This document shows, piece after piece, positions 1 through 8,187 of a stretch of DNA of 64,000 nucleotides. The DNA is from Rathayibacter sp. VKM Ac-2857. Its GTDB lineage: Bacteria; Actinomycetota; Actinomycetes; Actinomycetales; Microbacteriaceae. The translations under genes were made by a program, and so were the position numbers. How positions within the stretch are numbered: position 1 is the stretch's first letter; every line of letters starts with the position of its first letter. The stretch covers positions 186,001-250,000 of the forward strand of contig NZ_JABMLE010000003.1 in assembly GCF_013205025.1 (NCBI RefSeq), in the 5' to 3' direction. Under the pieces are notes generated by a model. The model did not search any database. It was given only the letters and a program-made list of their open reading frames with translations, and was not told the DNA's origin.

Positions 1-2
1 AC

Positions 3-185
3 GAGCTCGCGGCCCAGGGCAAGGCGGTCGTCGTCATCTCGTCCGAGCTGCCCGAGCTGATCGGGCTGGCCGACCGGATCTACACCATCTCCGAGGGGCG
101 CATCACGGGCGAGATCGACCGTGCCGACGCCACCCAGGAGCACCTCATGCACTACATGACCGCCGGAAAGGAACAGGCCCGATGA
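3..185 (+). CDS. Sugar ABC transporter ATP-binding protein, C-terminal fragment
   Basis: The open frame runs in from the left edge and ends at TGA 183-185, giving the last 60 residues of a protein. It contains [18 protein letters not shown] and then [10 protein letters not shown], the H-loop-distal end typical of the second ATPase half of MglA/XylG/GguA-type sugar importers (the SSELPE motif is characteristic). It would energise the permease encoded next, whose ATG overlaps this stop by 4 bases (ATGA), so the two are translationally coupled. The rest of the gene, and any periplasmic-type binding protein gene, lie outside the window, so the sugar cannot be named. Confidence 0.88.
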   Translation, partial: ELAAQGKAVVVISSELPELIGLADRIYTISEGRITGEIDRADATQEHLMHYMTAGKEQAR

Positions 186-1411
186 GCGCCACGACCACGA
201 CAGCCCCGAGCGGCACGCCGGCGACCACGCCGTCGACGCCGCCCAAGCGCGCACGCCGACTGAACATCAACCTCCGCCAGTACGGCATCCTCGCCGCGCT
301 CGCGATCATCATCCTGCTCTTCCAGGCCCTGACGGGCGGCCGCCTCCTGCTGCCGGGCAACGTCAACAACCTGATCCAGCAGAACGCCTACGTGCTGATC
401 CTCGCGATCGGCATGGTGATGGTGATCATCGCCGGCCACATCGACCTCTCGGTCGGCTCGGTCGTCGCCATGGTCGGCGCCATCTCCGCGATCGCGATGA
501 ACAACTGGGGCCTGCCCTGGTGGGCCGCCGTGATCGTCGCCCTGGTCACCGGCGCCGCCGTCGGCGCCTGGCAGGGGTTCTGGGTCGCCTTCGTCGGCAT
601 ACCGGCGTTCATCGTGACCCTCGCGGGCATGCTGATCTTCCGCGGCTTCACCCTCGTGCTGCTCACCGGCGGCACGATCAACGGCCTCCCGACCGAGTTC
701 ACCGCGATCGGCGCCGGCTGGCTGCCGGGAGTCCTCGGCGGCATCGCCGGCCGCGACGCCCTCACCCTGCTGCTCGGGCTCCTCGTCTGCGTCGCCCTCG
801 TGGTGCAGCAGGTGCGCACCCGCGCCACGCTGCGCCGTCTCGAGCTCCCGCGCGAGCCGATCGCCTCCTTCTACGTGAAGGCCGTCGTCGCGGTCGTCGC
901 GATCATGGCCCTCGCCTGGCTGCTCGCCGGCTACAGCGGCACGCCGATCATCCTGATCGTGCTCGCCGTGCTGATCCTCGCCTACAGCTTCGTGCTCGGG
1001 CGGACGGTCTTCGGCCGCCACATCTACGCGATGGGCGGCAACCTGTTCGCCGCGATGATGTCGGGCGTGAAGACGAAGTGGGTCAACTTCTTCATCTTCG
1101 TCAACATGGGTGCGCTGGCCGGAGTCGCCGGCATCGTGAGCACGGCCCGCGCGGGCGGCGCCGTCGCCTCCGCCGGTCAGAACTACGAGCTCGACGCGAT
1201 CGCTGCGGTCTTCATCGGCGGCGCGGCCGTCCAGGGCGGCGTCGGCACCGTGGTCGGCGCGGTCATCGGCGGTCTCGTGATGGGCGTGCTCAACATGGGC
1301 CTGTCCATCCTCTCCGTCGACGCCGCCTGGCAGATGGCGATCAAGGGCTTCGTGCTCCTGCTGGCCGTCGCGTTCGACATCTTCAACAAGAGGCGGGCGG
1401 GCGGGCGCTAG
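182..1411 (+). CDS. Sugar ABC transporter permease (XylH/GguB type)
   Basis: This 409-residue inner-membrane permease has about 10 hydrophobic segments. The motif [20 protein letters not shown] (around residues 81-100) is the hallmark of RbsC/XylH/MmsB permeases (family BPD_transp_2), and the C-terminal part has the family motif [19 protein letters not shown]. It is longer than RbsC (about 320 residues) because of an insert with two extra segments near residues 205-265, as in XylH and GguB. The start ATG overlaps the ATPase stop. Xylose, a multiple-sugar mix or galactose are all possible substrates. The ROK regulator downstream may control the operon, as is common for such loci. Confidence 0.9.
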   Translation: MSATTTTAPSGTPATTPSTPPKRARRLNINLRQYGILAALAIIILLFQALTGGRLLLPGNVNNLIQQNAYVLILAIGMVMVIIAGHIDLSVGSVVAMVGAISAIAMNNWGLPWWAAVIVALVTGAAVGAWQGFWVAFVGIPAFIVTLAGMLIFRGFTLVLLTGGTINGLPTEFTAIGAGWLPGVLGGIAGRDALTLLLGLLVCVALVVQQVRTRATLRRLELPREPIASFYVKAVVAVVAIMALAWLLAGYSGTPIILIVLAVLILAYSFVLGRTVFGRHIYAMGGNLFAAMMSGVKTKWVNFFIFVNMGALAGVAGIVSTARAGGAVASAGQNYELDAIAAVFIGGAAVQGGVGTVVGAVIGGLVMGVLNMGLSILSVDAAWQMAIKGFVLLLAVAFDIFNKRRAGGR

Positions 1412-1433
1412 CCTTCTCTCCTCCCTGCACCGT

Positions 1434-1475
1434 GCTCGGGCGCGTGCTCTCTCCGCGGAGGGCCCGCGCCCGAGC
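1434..1475 (+). terminator. Hairpin after the sugar ABC operon
   Basis: Perfect 11-bp arms (gctcgggcgcg at 1434-1444 and its complement at 1465-1475) enclose a 20-base loop 22 bases after the permease stop. There is no T-run, which is usual for high-GC terminators. It probably ends or attenuates the sugar operon transcript before the ROK gene. Confidence 0.5.
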
Positions 1476-1522
1476 GCATCCCCGGACCGGTGCCCCACCG
1501 CGCCGACGAGAGGCTGAGCAGC

Positions 1523-2764
1523 ATGGCAGGAGCGGTCGGAGCGTCGAGCAACGCTCTGCTCCGTCGGCACAACCTCGCCGCCATCGCGACCCTGGTGCAC
1601 CGCTCCGGACCGATCAGCCGGGCCGAACTGGGCCGCCTGACCGGCCTGAACCGGTCGGCGGTCGCCAACCTCGTCGGCGAGCTGAGCGAGCTCGGCTGGG
1701 TCGAGGAGGAGACCACGGCCTCCGACGGCCGCATCGGCCGCCCGAGCGCGACCGTCGTCCCCGGCCGCACGTCCGCCGTGGTCGGCGTCCATCTCGACAC
1801 CGACGCGATCATCGTCGGGCTCGTCGGCCTGCACGGCGAGCTCCTCCGCCGCGTCCGCTTCGACACCCCGAAGCCGGCGAGCCCCGCGACCGTGGTCCGC
1901 GTGGTCAGCGGCATCGTCGCCGGCTTCCGCGCGGAACGCGAGACCCACCGCGTCCTTCTCGGCGCCGGCGTCGCCGTGCCGGGCCTCGTGCAGGCCGACT
2001 CCGGCTTCGTCCACCGCGCGCCGCACCTGGGCTGGCGCGACGTCGACCTCGCGTCGCAGCTCAGCCGCGCGCTCGACCTCCCGGTCTCGGTCGGCAACGA
2101 CGCCACGCTCGGCGCGATCGGCGAGTCGCTCTTCGGAGCGGCGCGGGGCGTCGCCGACGTCGTCTACGTCACCGGCGGCGCCAGCGGCATCGGCGGCGGC
2201 GTGATCATCGGCGGAGTCCCGCTGCAGGGCTCCTCCGGGTTCGCCGCCGAGCTCGGTCACACCCTCGTCGCCGCGAACGGCCGCCTCTGCGGCTGCGGGC
2301 GGCACGGCTGCCTCGAGGCCGAGGTCCGGATGCGCTCCCTCCTCGACGTGCTCGGCGCCCGCGTCCTCGACCAGGACGAGCTCGACATCGCGCTGGGCAC
2401 CTCCCGCGACCCCGCCGTGCTCGCCGAGGTCGCCCGCCAGGTCGACCTGCTCGCCGAGGGCCTCTCGACCTACATCAACCTCTTCAACCCGACCGCGGTC
2501 GTCTTGGGCGGCTTCCTCGGCTCGCTGCTCACGGTCGACCGCGAGCGCCTGGCGGCCCGCGTCTCGGCCCGCGCCCTCAGCGACCTCGCCCGCGGCGTCC
2601 GGATCGAGCGCGCGGCCCTGCGCTCGAGACTGGAGCTGGTGGGCGCGGCGGAGCTACCCTGGCGTCGCGCGCTCGCGGATCCCGCGGCGGCGGTCGGCGG
2701 CTCGGACGCGCCCCCCGCGCCCGGCCCCGGCACGCGGACGGACGCCCTCGGCGCCCGCGCCTGA
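1523..2764 (+). CDS. ROK family transcriptional regulator
   Basis: The protein is 413 residues. The N-terminal winged helix-turn-helix (about 12-70) includes ISRAELGRLTGLNRSAVANLV. The following ROK/ASKHA fold has GVHLDTDAIIVG and the zinc-binding signature CGCGRHGCLE around residues 255-265. ROK repressors of this architecture (NagC/Mlc/XylR type) bind operators near sugar-uptake genes and are released by a sugar or sugar phosphate. An in-frame GTG at 1490 would add 11 residues, but ATG 1523 is preceded by GAGAGG at a good distance, so it is preferred. The C-terminal 35 residues are Ala/Pro-rich and probably disordered. Regulation of the upstream ABC operon is inferred from adjacency. Confidence 0.88.
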   Translation: MAGAVGASSNALLRRHNLAAIATLVHRSGPISRAELGRLTGLNRSAVANLVGELSELGWVEEETTASDGRIGRPSATVVPGRTSAVVGVHLDTDAIIVGLVGLHGELLRRVRFDTPKPASPATVVRVVSGIVAGFRAERETHRVLLGAGVAVPGLVQADSGFVHRAPHLGWRDVDLASQLSRALDLPVSVGNDATLGAIGESLFGAARGVADVVYVTGGASGIGGGVIIGGVPLQGSSGFAAELGHTLVAANGRLCGCGRHGCLEAEVRMRSLLDVLGARVLDQDELDIALGTSRDPAVLAEVARQVDLLAEGLSTYINLFNPTAVVLGGFLGSLLTVDRERLAARVSARALSDLARGVRIERAALRSRLELVGAAELPWRRALADPAAAVGGSDAPPAPGPGTRTDALGARA

Positions 2765-2786
2765 CACCGAGTCGAGGAGCACGAGC

Positions 2787-3197
2787 ATGGCCGACTTCAA
2801 CGAGCAGATCATCGCGGAGTTCCGCGCGAACGGCGGCACGGTGACGACCGCCGGCTTCGGCCGGAGCCTCGTCCTGGTGCACCACACCGGCGCGCGCTCC
2901 GGCGAGGAGCGCATCGCCCCGCTGATGGGCCTGCACCCCTCCGACGACGTCTGGCTGATCGCCGCCTCCGCCGCCGGCGCACCGAAGCACCCGGCCTGGT
3001 TCCACAACCTCGAGGCGAACCCCGACACCGAGATCGAGACCCCCGACGACGGCACCGTCCCCGTCCGCGCCCGCACCCTCGAGGGCGCCGAGCGCGACGC
3101 CGGCTGGAAGCGCTTCACCGACGCCTCCGACGGCTTCAAGGGCTACGAGGCCAAGACGACCCGCACGATCCCCGTCGTCGAGCTGACCCGCCGCTGA
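2787..3197 (+). CDS. Nitroreductase/quinone reductase family protein (F420/deazaflavin type, DDN-like)
   Basis: The 136-residue protein has the split-barrel fold of the DUF385/DDN family: VLVHHTGARSGEERIAPLMG in the N-terminal half, then HPAWFHNLEANPDTEIE and a late YEAKTTRTIPVVEL. Members bind deazaflavin F420 and reduce quinones, nitro compounds or unsaturated substrates in the cytosol or at the membrane. The ATG is preceded by GAGGAG at about 7 bases. It lies 22 bases after the ROK gene and could be co-transcribed with it, but no functional link is evident. F420 dependence is inferred from the family. Confidence 0.85.
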   Translation: MADFNEQIIAEFRANGGTVTTAGFGRSLVLVHHTGARSGEERIAPLMGLHPSDDVWLIAASAAGAPKHPAWFHNLEANPDTEIETPDDGTVPVRARTLEGAERDAGWKRFTDASDGFKGYEAKTTRTIPVVELTRR

Positions 3198-3224
3198 CCC
3201 CGTCCCTTCCCTCCCCCTCCCCTC

Positions 3225-3285
3225 CGCGAGATGCCACTTGTGCACGCGACACGCCGTGAAAAGCGTGCACAAGTGGCATCTCGCG
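3225..3285. repeat. Perfect 23-bp inverted repeat with 15-base loop
   Basis: Arms 3225-3247 and 3263-3285 match over all 23 positions (key core GATGCCACTTGTGCACGC and its complement) around a 15-base spacer. It lies between the convergent 2787-3197 gene and the minus-strand 3300-3605 gene, where it could act as a bidirectional terminator. The arms are much longer than a usual terminator stem, so it may be a dispersed palindromic element. Confidence 0.75.
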
Positions 3286-3299
3286 GGAGGCGCCGGACG

Positions 3300-3605
3300 T
3301 CAGCGGAAGGGGACGGGGACCGCGTCGGGGGTCGACCAGCGAAGGGCGAGCCGCTCGCGGAAGCCGTCGCGGCGCAGCTCCGTCTCGAGCGCGGCGATGA
3401 CGACCGGCAGCAGCGCACGCCGCTCCACCAGCACGTCGAGCACGAGCTCGGCGCCGTCCGTGACGAGCACCGAGCCCACCTCCGGCAGCACCGCGATCCA
3501 CTGACGCTCGCCCACCTGCACGTGCCGGTGCCGGCGGAGTCGACGGAGCAGCTCGGGCAGCGCCCGCGAGTCGAGGGCGCCGACGTCGGCGCGGAGAGCG
3601 ATCAT
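3300..3605 (-). CDS. Small protein of unknown function (101 aa)
   Basis: A 101-residue frame starts at ATG 3605. The open frame extends further upstream on the minus strand, but that part runs into the tRNA-Leu gene, so the internal ATG is chosen. Visible features are a basic helix (LPELLRRLRRHRHVQVGER), a hydrophobic strand-rich middle (WIAVLPEVGSVLVTDGAELVLDVLVE) and a C-terminal amphipathic segment. I do not recognise a family. The ribosome-binding site is weak. It may be a genuine lineage-specific gene or a chance frame in GC-rich DNA. Confidence 0.4.
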   Translation of the reverse strand: MIALRADVGALDSRALPELLRRLRRHRHVQVGERQWIAVLPEVGSVLVTDGAELVLDVLVERRALLPVVIAALETELRRDGFRERLALRWSTPDAVPVPFR

Positions 3606-3712
3606 GCGCCGACAGTGCCCGCCCGCGGCATCCGCCCGGTGAACACCCGCCCCTCCCCCGGTGTCCCGGCGACGGCGAACGGCTCGGGAACGACACGGCC
3701 GTGAAACGACGA

Positions 3713-3741
3713 AGCCCCCGACCGGATTCCGATCGGGGGCT
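3713..3741 (-). terminator. Terminator of tRNA-Leu
   Basis: Stem agcccccga (3713-3721) pairs with tcgggggct (3733-3741), directly downstream of the tRNA 3' end on the minus strand and followed by a pyrimidine-rich stretch. Confidence 0.7.
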
Positions 3742-3746
3742 GTCTC

Positions 3747-3833
3747 TGGTGCGCGAGGGGGGAGTTGAACCCCCACGCCCTTTCGGGCACACGGACCTGA
3801 ACCGTGCGCGTCTGCCTATTCCGCCACTCGCGC
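3747..3833 (-). tRNA. tRNA-Leu (CAG)
   Basis: The reverse complement begins GCGCGAGTGGCGGAATAGGC and folds into a cloverleaf: acceptor GCGCGAG pairs with CTCGCGC, the anticodon loop TTCAGGT gives anticodon CAG, and a long variable arm (GTGCCCGAAAGGGCGT) marks a class II tRNA. The T-arm has GGTTCAACTC. The CCA end is encoded (TGG at 3747-3749 on the plus strand). On the minus strand upstream, TGCTAGTCT about 20 bases before the 5' end resembles an extended -10 promoter. Confidence 0.97.
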
Positions 3834-4192
3834 TCACCAACGGCACCGAAGCACCGACGAGAAAGACTAGCACCCCCGCGGCCGAGAGCAGAAACCGCGA
3901 CCCGTGACGGACGGTCGGAGCCCGCCACCACGGGCTCGCGGGACCGTCCTCGGCACGCGGGATAGGCGGATTCGAGCGTGCCGGACGCCGCTCCACGAGC
4001 CGGAGCCCACTCGTCCGGACCGGCGCGCTCCGCAGCCCGAATGGCGCTCGGGGAGGCCGTATCCAGAGCATCCCAGTAACATGCCCGTAGCCGTGCGCGG
4101 CGCAGACACGAGATCGGAAGCGGACCGGGCGCGCAGACACCTCGATCCCAACGCGACCGCCGAGAGGCGAAGAAACGGAAGATCGGAAGACT
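3834..4192. other. Intergenic region between tRNA-Leu and fhaA
   Basis: About 360 bases without a supportable gene. It must carry the tRNA-Leu promoter (minus) and the promoter of the fhaA-pknA operon (plus). A weak -10-like TAACAT lies at 4077-4082 but has no clear -35. No repeat copy is present. Confidence 0.5.
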
Positions 4193-4933
4193 GTGGGCAT
4201 TCTGGACAACTTCGAGAAGGGACTCGAGCGCGTCGTCAACGGCGCTTTCGCTCGGACCTTCAAGTCGGGTCTGCAGCCGGTCGAGCTCGCCTCCGCTCTC
4301 CGCCGCGAGCTCGACACCACGGCGGCCGTGGTCACCCGCGACCGCATCCTCGTGCCCAACCAGCTGACCCTGCGCATGTCCGCCGCAGACCTCGACCGGA
4401 TGGAGCGGATGGGCCCGACGCTCATCGACGAGCTCACCACGGTCGCCACCGAGCACGCGAAGAAGCAGGGCTTCCGCTTCTCCGGCCCGATCGACATCTC
4501 GCTCGCGGCCGACGAGTCGCTCAGTGCCGGGATGGTCGAGGTCGACTCCCGGAGCGTCAAGGGCGTCGTCGCCTCCACCCCCGCGCTCGAGATCGACGGC
4601 AAGCGCTACCCGATCACGAAGTCCAGGACGGTCATCGGGCGCGGCAGCGACGCCGACATCACGGTCGACGACTCCGGCACCTCGCGCAAGCACGTCGAGA
4701 TCCTCTGGGACGGCGTCCGCGCCCAGGTCCACGACCTCGGCTCCACCAACGGATCCAAGCTCGACGGCAAGCCCGTCACCCAGGCGCCGCTCTCGCCCGG
4801 GCAGACCATCTCGATCGGACGCACGCGGATCGTCTTCCGCGTCGTCCAGGGCGCCGCACCCGCGCGCGCCGACCGCTCGCCGTCCGGTCCGTCCGGGCGC
4901 TCCTCCGAGGGATTCTGGGACGACCGGCTATGA
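4193..4933 (+). CDS. fhaA: FHA domain protein FhaA (DUF3662-FHA)
   Basis: The 246-residue cytosolic protein has an N-terminal DUF3662 domain (GILDNFEKGLERVVNGAFAR through about residue 120) and a C-terminal FHA domain (IGRGSDADITVDDSGTSRKH around 148-168, then DLGSTNGSKLDG). FHA domains bind phosphothreonine. In Mycobacterium FhaA binds phosphorylated MviN/MurJ and links the PknB kinase to wall synthesis. GTG 4193 is preceded by GGAAGA. It is first in the operon fhaA-fhaB-pstP-rodA-pbpA-pknA, whose gene order matches Mycobacterium Rv0014c-Rv0020c. murJ, its expected partner, is also in this window at 47.4 kb. Confidence 0.93.
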   Translation: MGILDNFEKGLERVVNGAFARTFKSGLQPVELASALRRELDTTAAVVTRDRILVPNQLTLRMSAADLDRMERMGPTLIDELTTVATEHAKKQGFRFSGPIDISLAADESLSAGMVEVDSRSVKGVVASTPALEIDGKRYPITKSRTVIGRGSDADITVDDSGTSRKHVEILWDGVRAQVHDLGSTNGSKLDGKPVTQAPLSPGQTISIGRTRIVFRVVQGAAPARADRSPSGPSGRSSEGFWDDRL

Positions 4934-5511
4934 GCGAGCTCACTCTCTTCCTCCTGCGCATCGCGTTCCTCGCGCTGCTGTGGTTCTTCGTGTTCGGCAT
5001 CGTCTACGCGCTGCGCTCCGACCTGTTCGGCCAGCGGGTGCGCAAGCTGCCCGCCGGACAGCAGCCCGCCGCCGGGCAGGACGCCGCTCCGTTCGTCACC
5101 GCGGCGCAGCCCGTCGTGGCCGCCGCGGCCGCCGCCCCCGCGCCCCAGCCGTCCGCCCCCTCCGCACGGCGCCCCCGCGAGGAGCGCACCGACTCCGGCG
5201 GCGTCGCGACGGTGCACACCGCGCAGCGCCTCGTCATCACCTCGGGGCCCAAGCGCGGCACCGAGCTCCAGCTCACCGGCGAGCCGCTCACGATCGGCCG
5301 CTCCTCGGAGTCGGCGCTGGTGATCCGGGACGACTACACCTCGACGCACCACGCGCGGCTCCTGATCTGGAACGACGAGTGGATGATCCAGGACCTCGAC
5401 TCCACCAACGGCACGTTCCTCGACGGTCGCCGCGTCGGCGCCCCCACCAAGGTGCCGCTGAACACCCCGGTCAAGGTCGGCACGACGACCTTCGAGCTGC
5501 GGCGGTCGTAG
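4930..5511 (+). CDS. fhaB: FHA domain protein FhaB (FipA)
   Basis: The 193-residue protein has one N-terminal membrane helix (LTLFLLRIAFLALLWFFVFG, about residues 4-25), an Ala/Pro-rich linker and a C-terminal FHA domain (LTIGRSSESALVIRDDYTS, then DLDSTNGTFLDG). The anchored FHA domain reads phosphothreonine marks made by PknA/PknB. In Mycobacterium the orthologue FipA bridges FtsZ and FtsQ. The ATG overlaps the fhaA stop by 4 bases, indicating translational coupling. Confidence 0.93.
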   Translation: MSELTLFLLRIAFLALLWFFVFGIVYALRSDLFGQRVRKLPAGQQPAAGQDAAPFVTAAQPVVAAAAAAPAPQPSAPSARRPREERTDSGGVATVHTAQRLVITSGPKRGTELQLTGEPLTIGRSSESALVIRDDYTSTHHARLLIWNDEWMIQDLDSTNGTFLDGRRVGAPTKVPLNTPVKVGTTTFELRRS

Positions 5512-5514
5512 CGC

Positions 5515-6807
5515 GTGGCAGCCACACCCGACAGCGCCGCGGAGACGGGCGTCACGCGCGAGAGCGCCGCCGTCTCGCACGTCGGCCGCATCCGCTCCAA
5601 CAACCAGGACTCCGGCTACGCGGGCCGGCAGCTCTTCGTCGTCGCCGACGGGATGGGCGGGCACGCGGGCGGCGACGTCGCCTCCTCCATCGCGATCAAG
5701 CGCATCGCCCAGGCCGACCGCACCTACGCCTCCACCTACGAGGCCGAGGACGAGCTCAAGCGCACCCTCCTCGCCGCGAACACGATGCTGGCCGACGCCG
5801 TCGTCGACCACCCCGAGCTCACCGGCATGGGCACCACCGTCAGCGCGATCGTGCGCGTCGGCGAGTCGGTCGCCATCGCGCACATCGGCGACTCCCGGAT
5901 CTACGTGCTGCGCGACGGCAAGCTCGAGCAGGTCACCACCGACCACACCTTCGTCCAGCGCCTCGTCGACTCCGGCCGCATCACCGAGGAGGAGGCGATG
6001 ACGCACCCGCGCCGCTCCGTCCTCATGCGGGTCCTCGGCGACGTGCACACGAACCCCGAGATCGACACGCTCACCCTCGAGACCGAGCCGAACGACCGCT
6101 GGCTGATCTGCTCCGACGGCCTCTCCGGCGTCGTCCCGCACGACGAGATCCAGAAGGAGCTCTCCCGCGACGAGACGGCGCAGCAGGTCGCCGACCGCCT
6201 GATCCGCGACAGCCTCTCGCACGGTGCGCCCGACAACGTGACCGTCGTCATCCTCGACGTCCCGGGCGCCGGCGACACCGCGCAGATCCTCGCGCCGACG
6301 GCCGAGCCCGTGATCGTCGGCTCCGCCGCCGCGCCGACGCCGCTCAGCACCGACGACTCGCAGAGCCGGATCCGCATCCCCGGCCTCCGCCTGCACACCC
6401 GCGCCCCGGCCGCCCAGGGCCCGACCCACTTCGAGCCCGCGTCCGAGGACTACCTCGACGAGCTGATCGAGGAGGACCGCCGCCGGCACCTGCGCCGCCG
6501 GATCACCTGGCTGGTCGGCCTCTCGCTCGTGCTGATCGCCGGCTTCCTCGGCGTCCTGCTCGCCTACGACTGGACGCAGTCGCGGTTCTACGTCGGCACC
6601 GACGGCCAGAACGTGATCATCTACCAGGGCATCCAGCAGTCGGTCGGGCCGCTCTCGCTCTCCGGAGTGAAGGAGGACACGGGGATCCCCCTCGACTCCC
6701 TCCGCGACTACGACGTCGAGCAGCTCGAGCAGACGATCAGCGCCGACTCCTACGCCGGCGCCGTCGACATCGTCGAGCGCCTGACGGACGCGAACGGAGC
6801 ACCGTGA
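5515..6807 (+). CDS. pstP: Ser/Thr protein phosphatase PstP (PP2C)
   Basis: The 430-residue protein has an N-terminal PP2C domain: the metal-binding motif VVADGMGGHAGGD (D45, G46), then AHIGDSRIYVLRDG and CSDGLSGVV. It is followed by a linker, one membrane helix (about 332-353, WLVGLSLVLIAGFLGVLLAY) and a C-terminal extracellular tail of about 75 residues. It dephosphorylates PknA/PknB and their substrates. GTG 5515 follows the fhaB stop by 3 bases, and its own stop overlaps the rodA start. Confidence 0.94.
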   Translation: MAATPDSAAETGVTRESAAVSHVGRIRSNNQDSGYAGRQLFVVADGMGGHAGGDVASSIAIKRIAQADRTYASTYEAEDELKRTLLAANTMLADAVVDHPELTGMGTTVSAIVRVGESVAIAHIGDSRIYVLRDGKLEQVTTDHTFVQRLVDSGRITEEEAMTHPRRSVLMRVLGDVHTNPEIDTLTLETEPNDRWLICSDGLSGVVPHDEIQKELSRDETAQQVADRLIRDSLSHGAPDNVTVVILDVPGAGDTAQILAPTAEPVIVGSAAAPTPLSTDDSQSRIRIPGLRLHTRAPAAQGPTHFEPASEDYLDELIEEDRRRHLRRRITWLVGLSLVLIAGFLGVLLAYDWTQSRFYVGTDGQNVIIYQGIQQSVGPLSLSGVKEDTGIPLDSLRDYDVEQLEQTISADSYAGAVDIVERLTDANGAP

Positions 6808-8180
6808 CCGCCACCGCCACCCCTCCCGCGACCCGCGAGCGCCCGCGCTTCCTCCGCCAGCGCCTGCGCAACCTCGAGCTGCTCCTGCTGCTCGGCGCGT
6901 GCCTCATCGACGCGTCGGCGATCGTGCTGGTCCAGCTCGGCGCCCTCGGCGCGGTCGACACCACCCTCGTCTCGCTCGGCGCCGGTCTCTCCGGTCTCGT
7001 GCTCGTCGTCCACGTCGTGCTGCGCTTCGCGGCGCCCGAGGCCGATCCCTTCCTCCTGCCGATCGCCACCGTCCTCAACGGGCTCGGCGTCGCCGAGATC
7101 TACCGCATCGACATCGCCGACGGCGCGACCGGCTGGGAGTCGGTGGCCGTCCGGCAGATCATCTGGAGCGGCCTCGCGATCGTCGCCGCCATCGTCGTCC
7201 TGCTGGTGATCCGCAATCACCGCGTCCTCTTCCGCTACACCTACGTCGCCGGCTTCGCAGCGATCGTGCTGCTCCTGCTCCCCCTCCTGCCGTTCATCGG
7301 CAAGGAGGTCAGCGGTGCGCGCGTCTGGATCGGCATCGGCGACTTCTTCAGCTTCCAGCCCGGCGAGATCGCCAAGATCGCGCTCGCGGTCTTCTTCGCC
7401 GGCTACCTCGTCCGCAACCGCGACTCGCTCTCGATGGTCGGCAAGACCTTCCTCAGGGTGCGCTTCCCGCGGCTGCGCGACCTCGGCCCGATCCTCGTGG
7501 TCTGGGCCGTCACGATGGGCGTCATCGTCTTCCAGCGCGACCTCGGCACCGCGCTGCTCTACTTCGGCCTCTTCCTCGTCATGCTCTACGTGGCGACCGG
7601 CCGCACCAGCTGGGTGCTGATCGGCGTCGGGCTCTTCCTCGGCGGCGCGATCCTCGCCAGCCAGACCCTCGGCTACGTCGGCAACCGCTTCGCGAACTGG
7701 CTCGACGCCTTCAGCTCCGACCGCTACGGCGCCGACCCCGGCGGCAGCTACCAGCTCGTGCAGGGCCTGTTCGGCCTGGCGCACGGCGGCCTGCTCGGCA
7801 CCGGCCTCGGCCAGGGCATGCCCGACATCACCCCGGTCCCGCAGTCGGACTACATCATCGCGAGCCTGGGCGAGGAGCTCGGTCTCGCCGGTCTGTTCGC
7901 CATCTTCGGCCTCTACCTCCTGCTCGTCTCGCGCGGCTTCCGGATCGGCTTCGCCGGCCAGGACGACTTCGGCCGCCTCCTGGGCGTCGGGCTCTCGTTC
8001 GTCATCGCCCTGCAGTGCTTCATCGTCATCGGCGGCGTCACCCGCGTCATCCCGCTCACCGGCCTCACCACGCCGTTCCTCGCCGCGGGCGGCTCGTCGC
8101 TCGTCGCGAACTGGATGATCGTCGCCGTCCTCCTCCGCCTGTCCGACACAGTGCGCAATCAGCCGCGTCTGGTGGTGTGA
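6804..8180 (+). CDS. rodA: FtsW/RodA/SpoVE family peptidoglycan glycosyltransferase
   Basis: The 458-residue polytopic SEDS protein has about 12 hydrophobic segments. Family motifs include GVIVFQRDLGTALLYFGLFL, then SYQLVQGLFGLAHGGLLGTG and a late EELGLAGLFAIFGLY. SEDS proteins polymerise lipid II together with a class B penicillin-binding protein, here the pbpA product encoded next. The start GTG overlaps the pstP stop. RodA rather than FtsW is chosen because of its position in the fhaAB-pstP-rodA-pbpA-pkn cluster. Confidence 0.93.
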   Translation: MTATATPPATRERPRFLRQRLRNLELLLLLGACLIDASAIVLVQLGALGAVDTTLVSLGAGLSGLVLVVHVVLRFAAPEADPFLLPIATVLNGLGVAEIYRIDIADGATGWESVAVRQIIWSGLAIVAAIVVLLVIRNHRVLFRYTYVAGFAAIVLLLLPLLPFIGKEVSGARVWIGIGDFFSFQPGEIAKIALAVFFAGYLVRNRDSLSMVGKTFLRVRFPRLRDLGPILVVWAVTMGVIVFQRDLGTALLYFGLFLVMLYVATGRTSWVLIGVGLFLGGAILASQTLGYVGNRFANWLDAFSSDRYGADPGGSYQLVQGLFGLAHGGLLGTGLGQGMPDITPVPQSDYIIASLGEELGLAGLFAIFGLYLLLVSRGFRIGFAGQDDFGRLLGVGLSFVIALQCFIVIGGVTRVIPLTGLTTPFLAAGGSSLVANWMIVAVLLRLSDTVRNQPRLVV

Positions 8181-8187
8181 CTCCCCG

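Noticed and set aside
152-2305. A 717-codon open frame antisense to the permease and ROK genes
   Set aside because: High-GC shadow frame: His/Asp/Arg/Ala-rich, no RBS, no motif, and both plus-strand genes beneath it are clear families. The same applies to the other long antisense frames over fhaA-pbpA, gyrAB, dnaN, dnaA, murJ and trxB.
3867-4151. A 94-codon minus-strand frame upstream of fhaA
   Set aside because: Arg/Gly/Ser-rich GC artefact without RBS, overlapping the probable tRNA-Leu and fhaA promoters.
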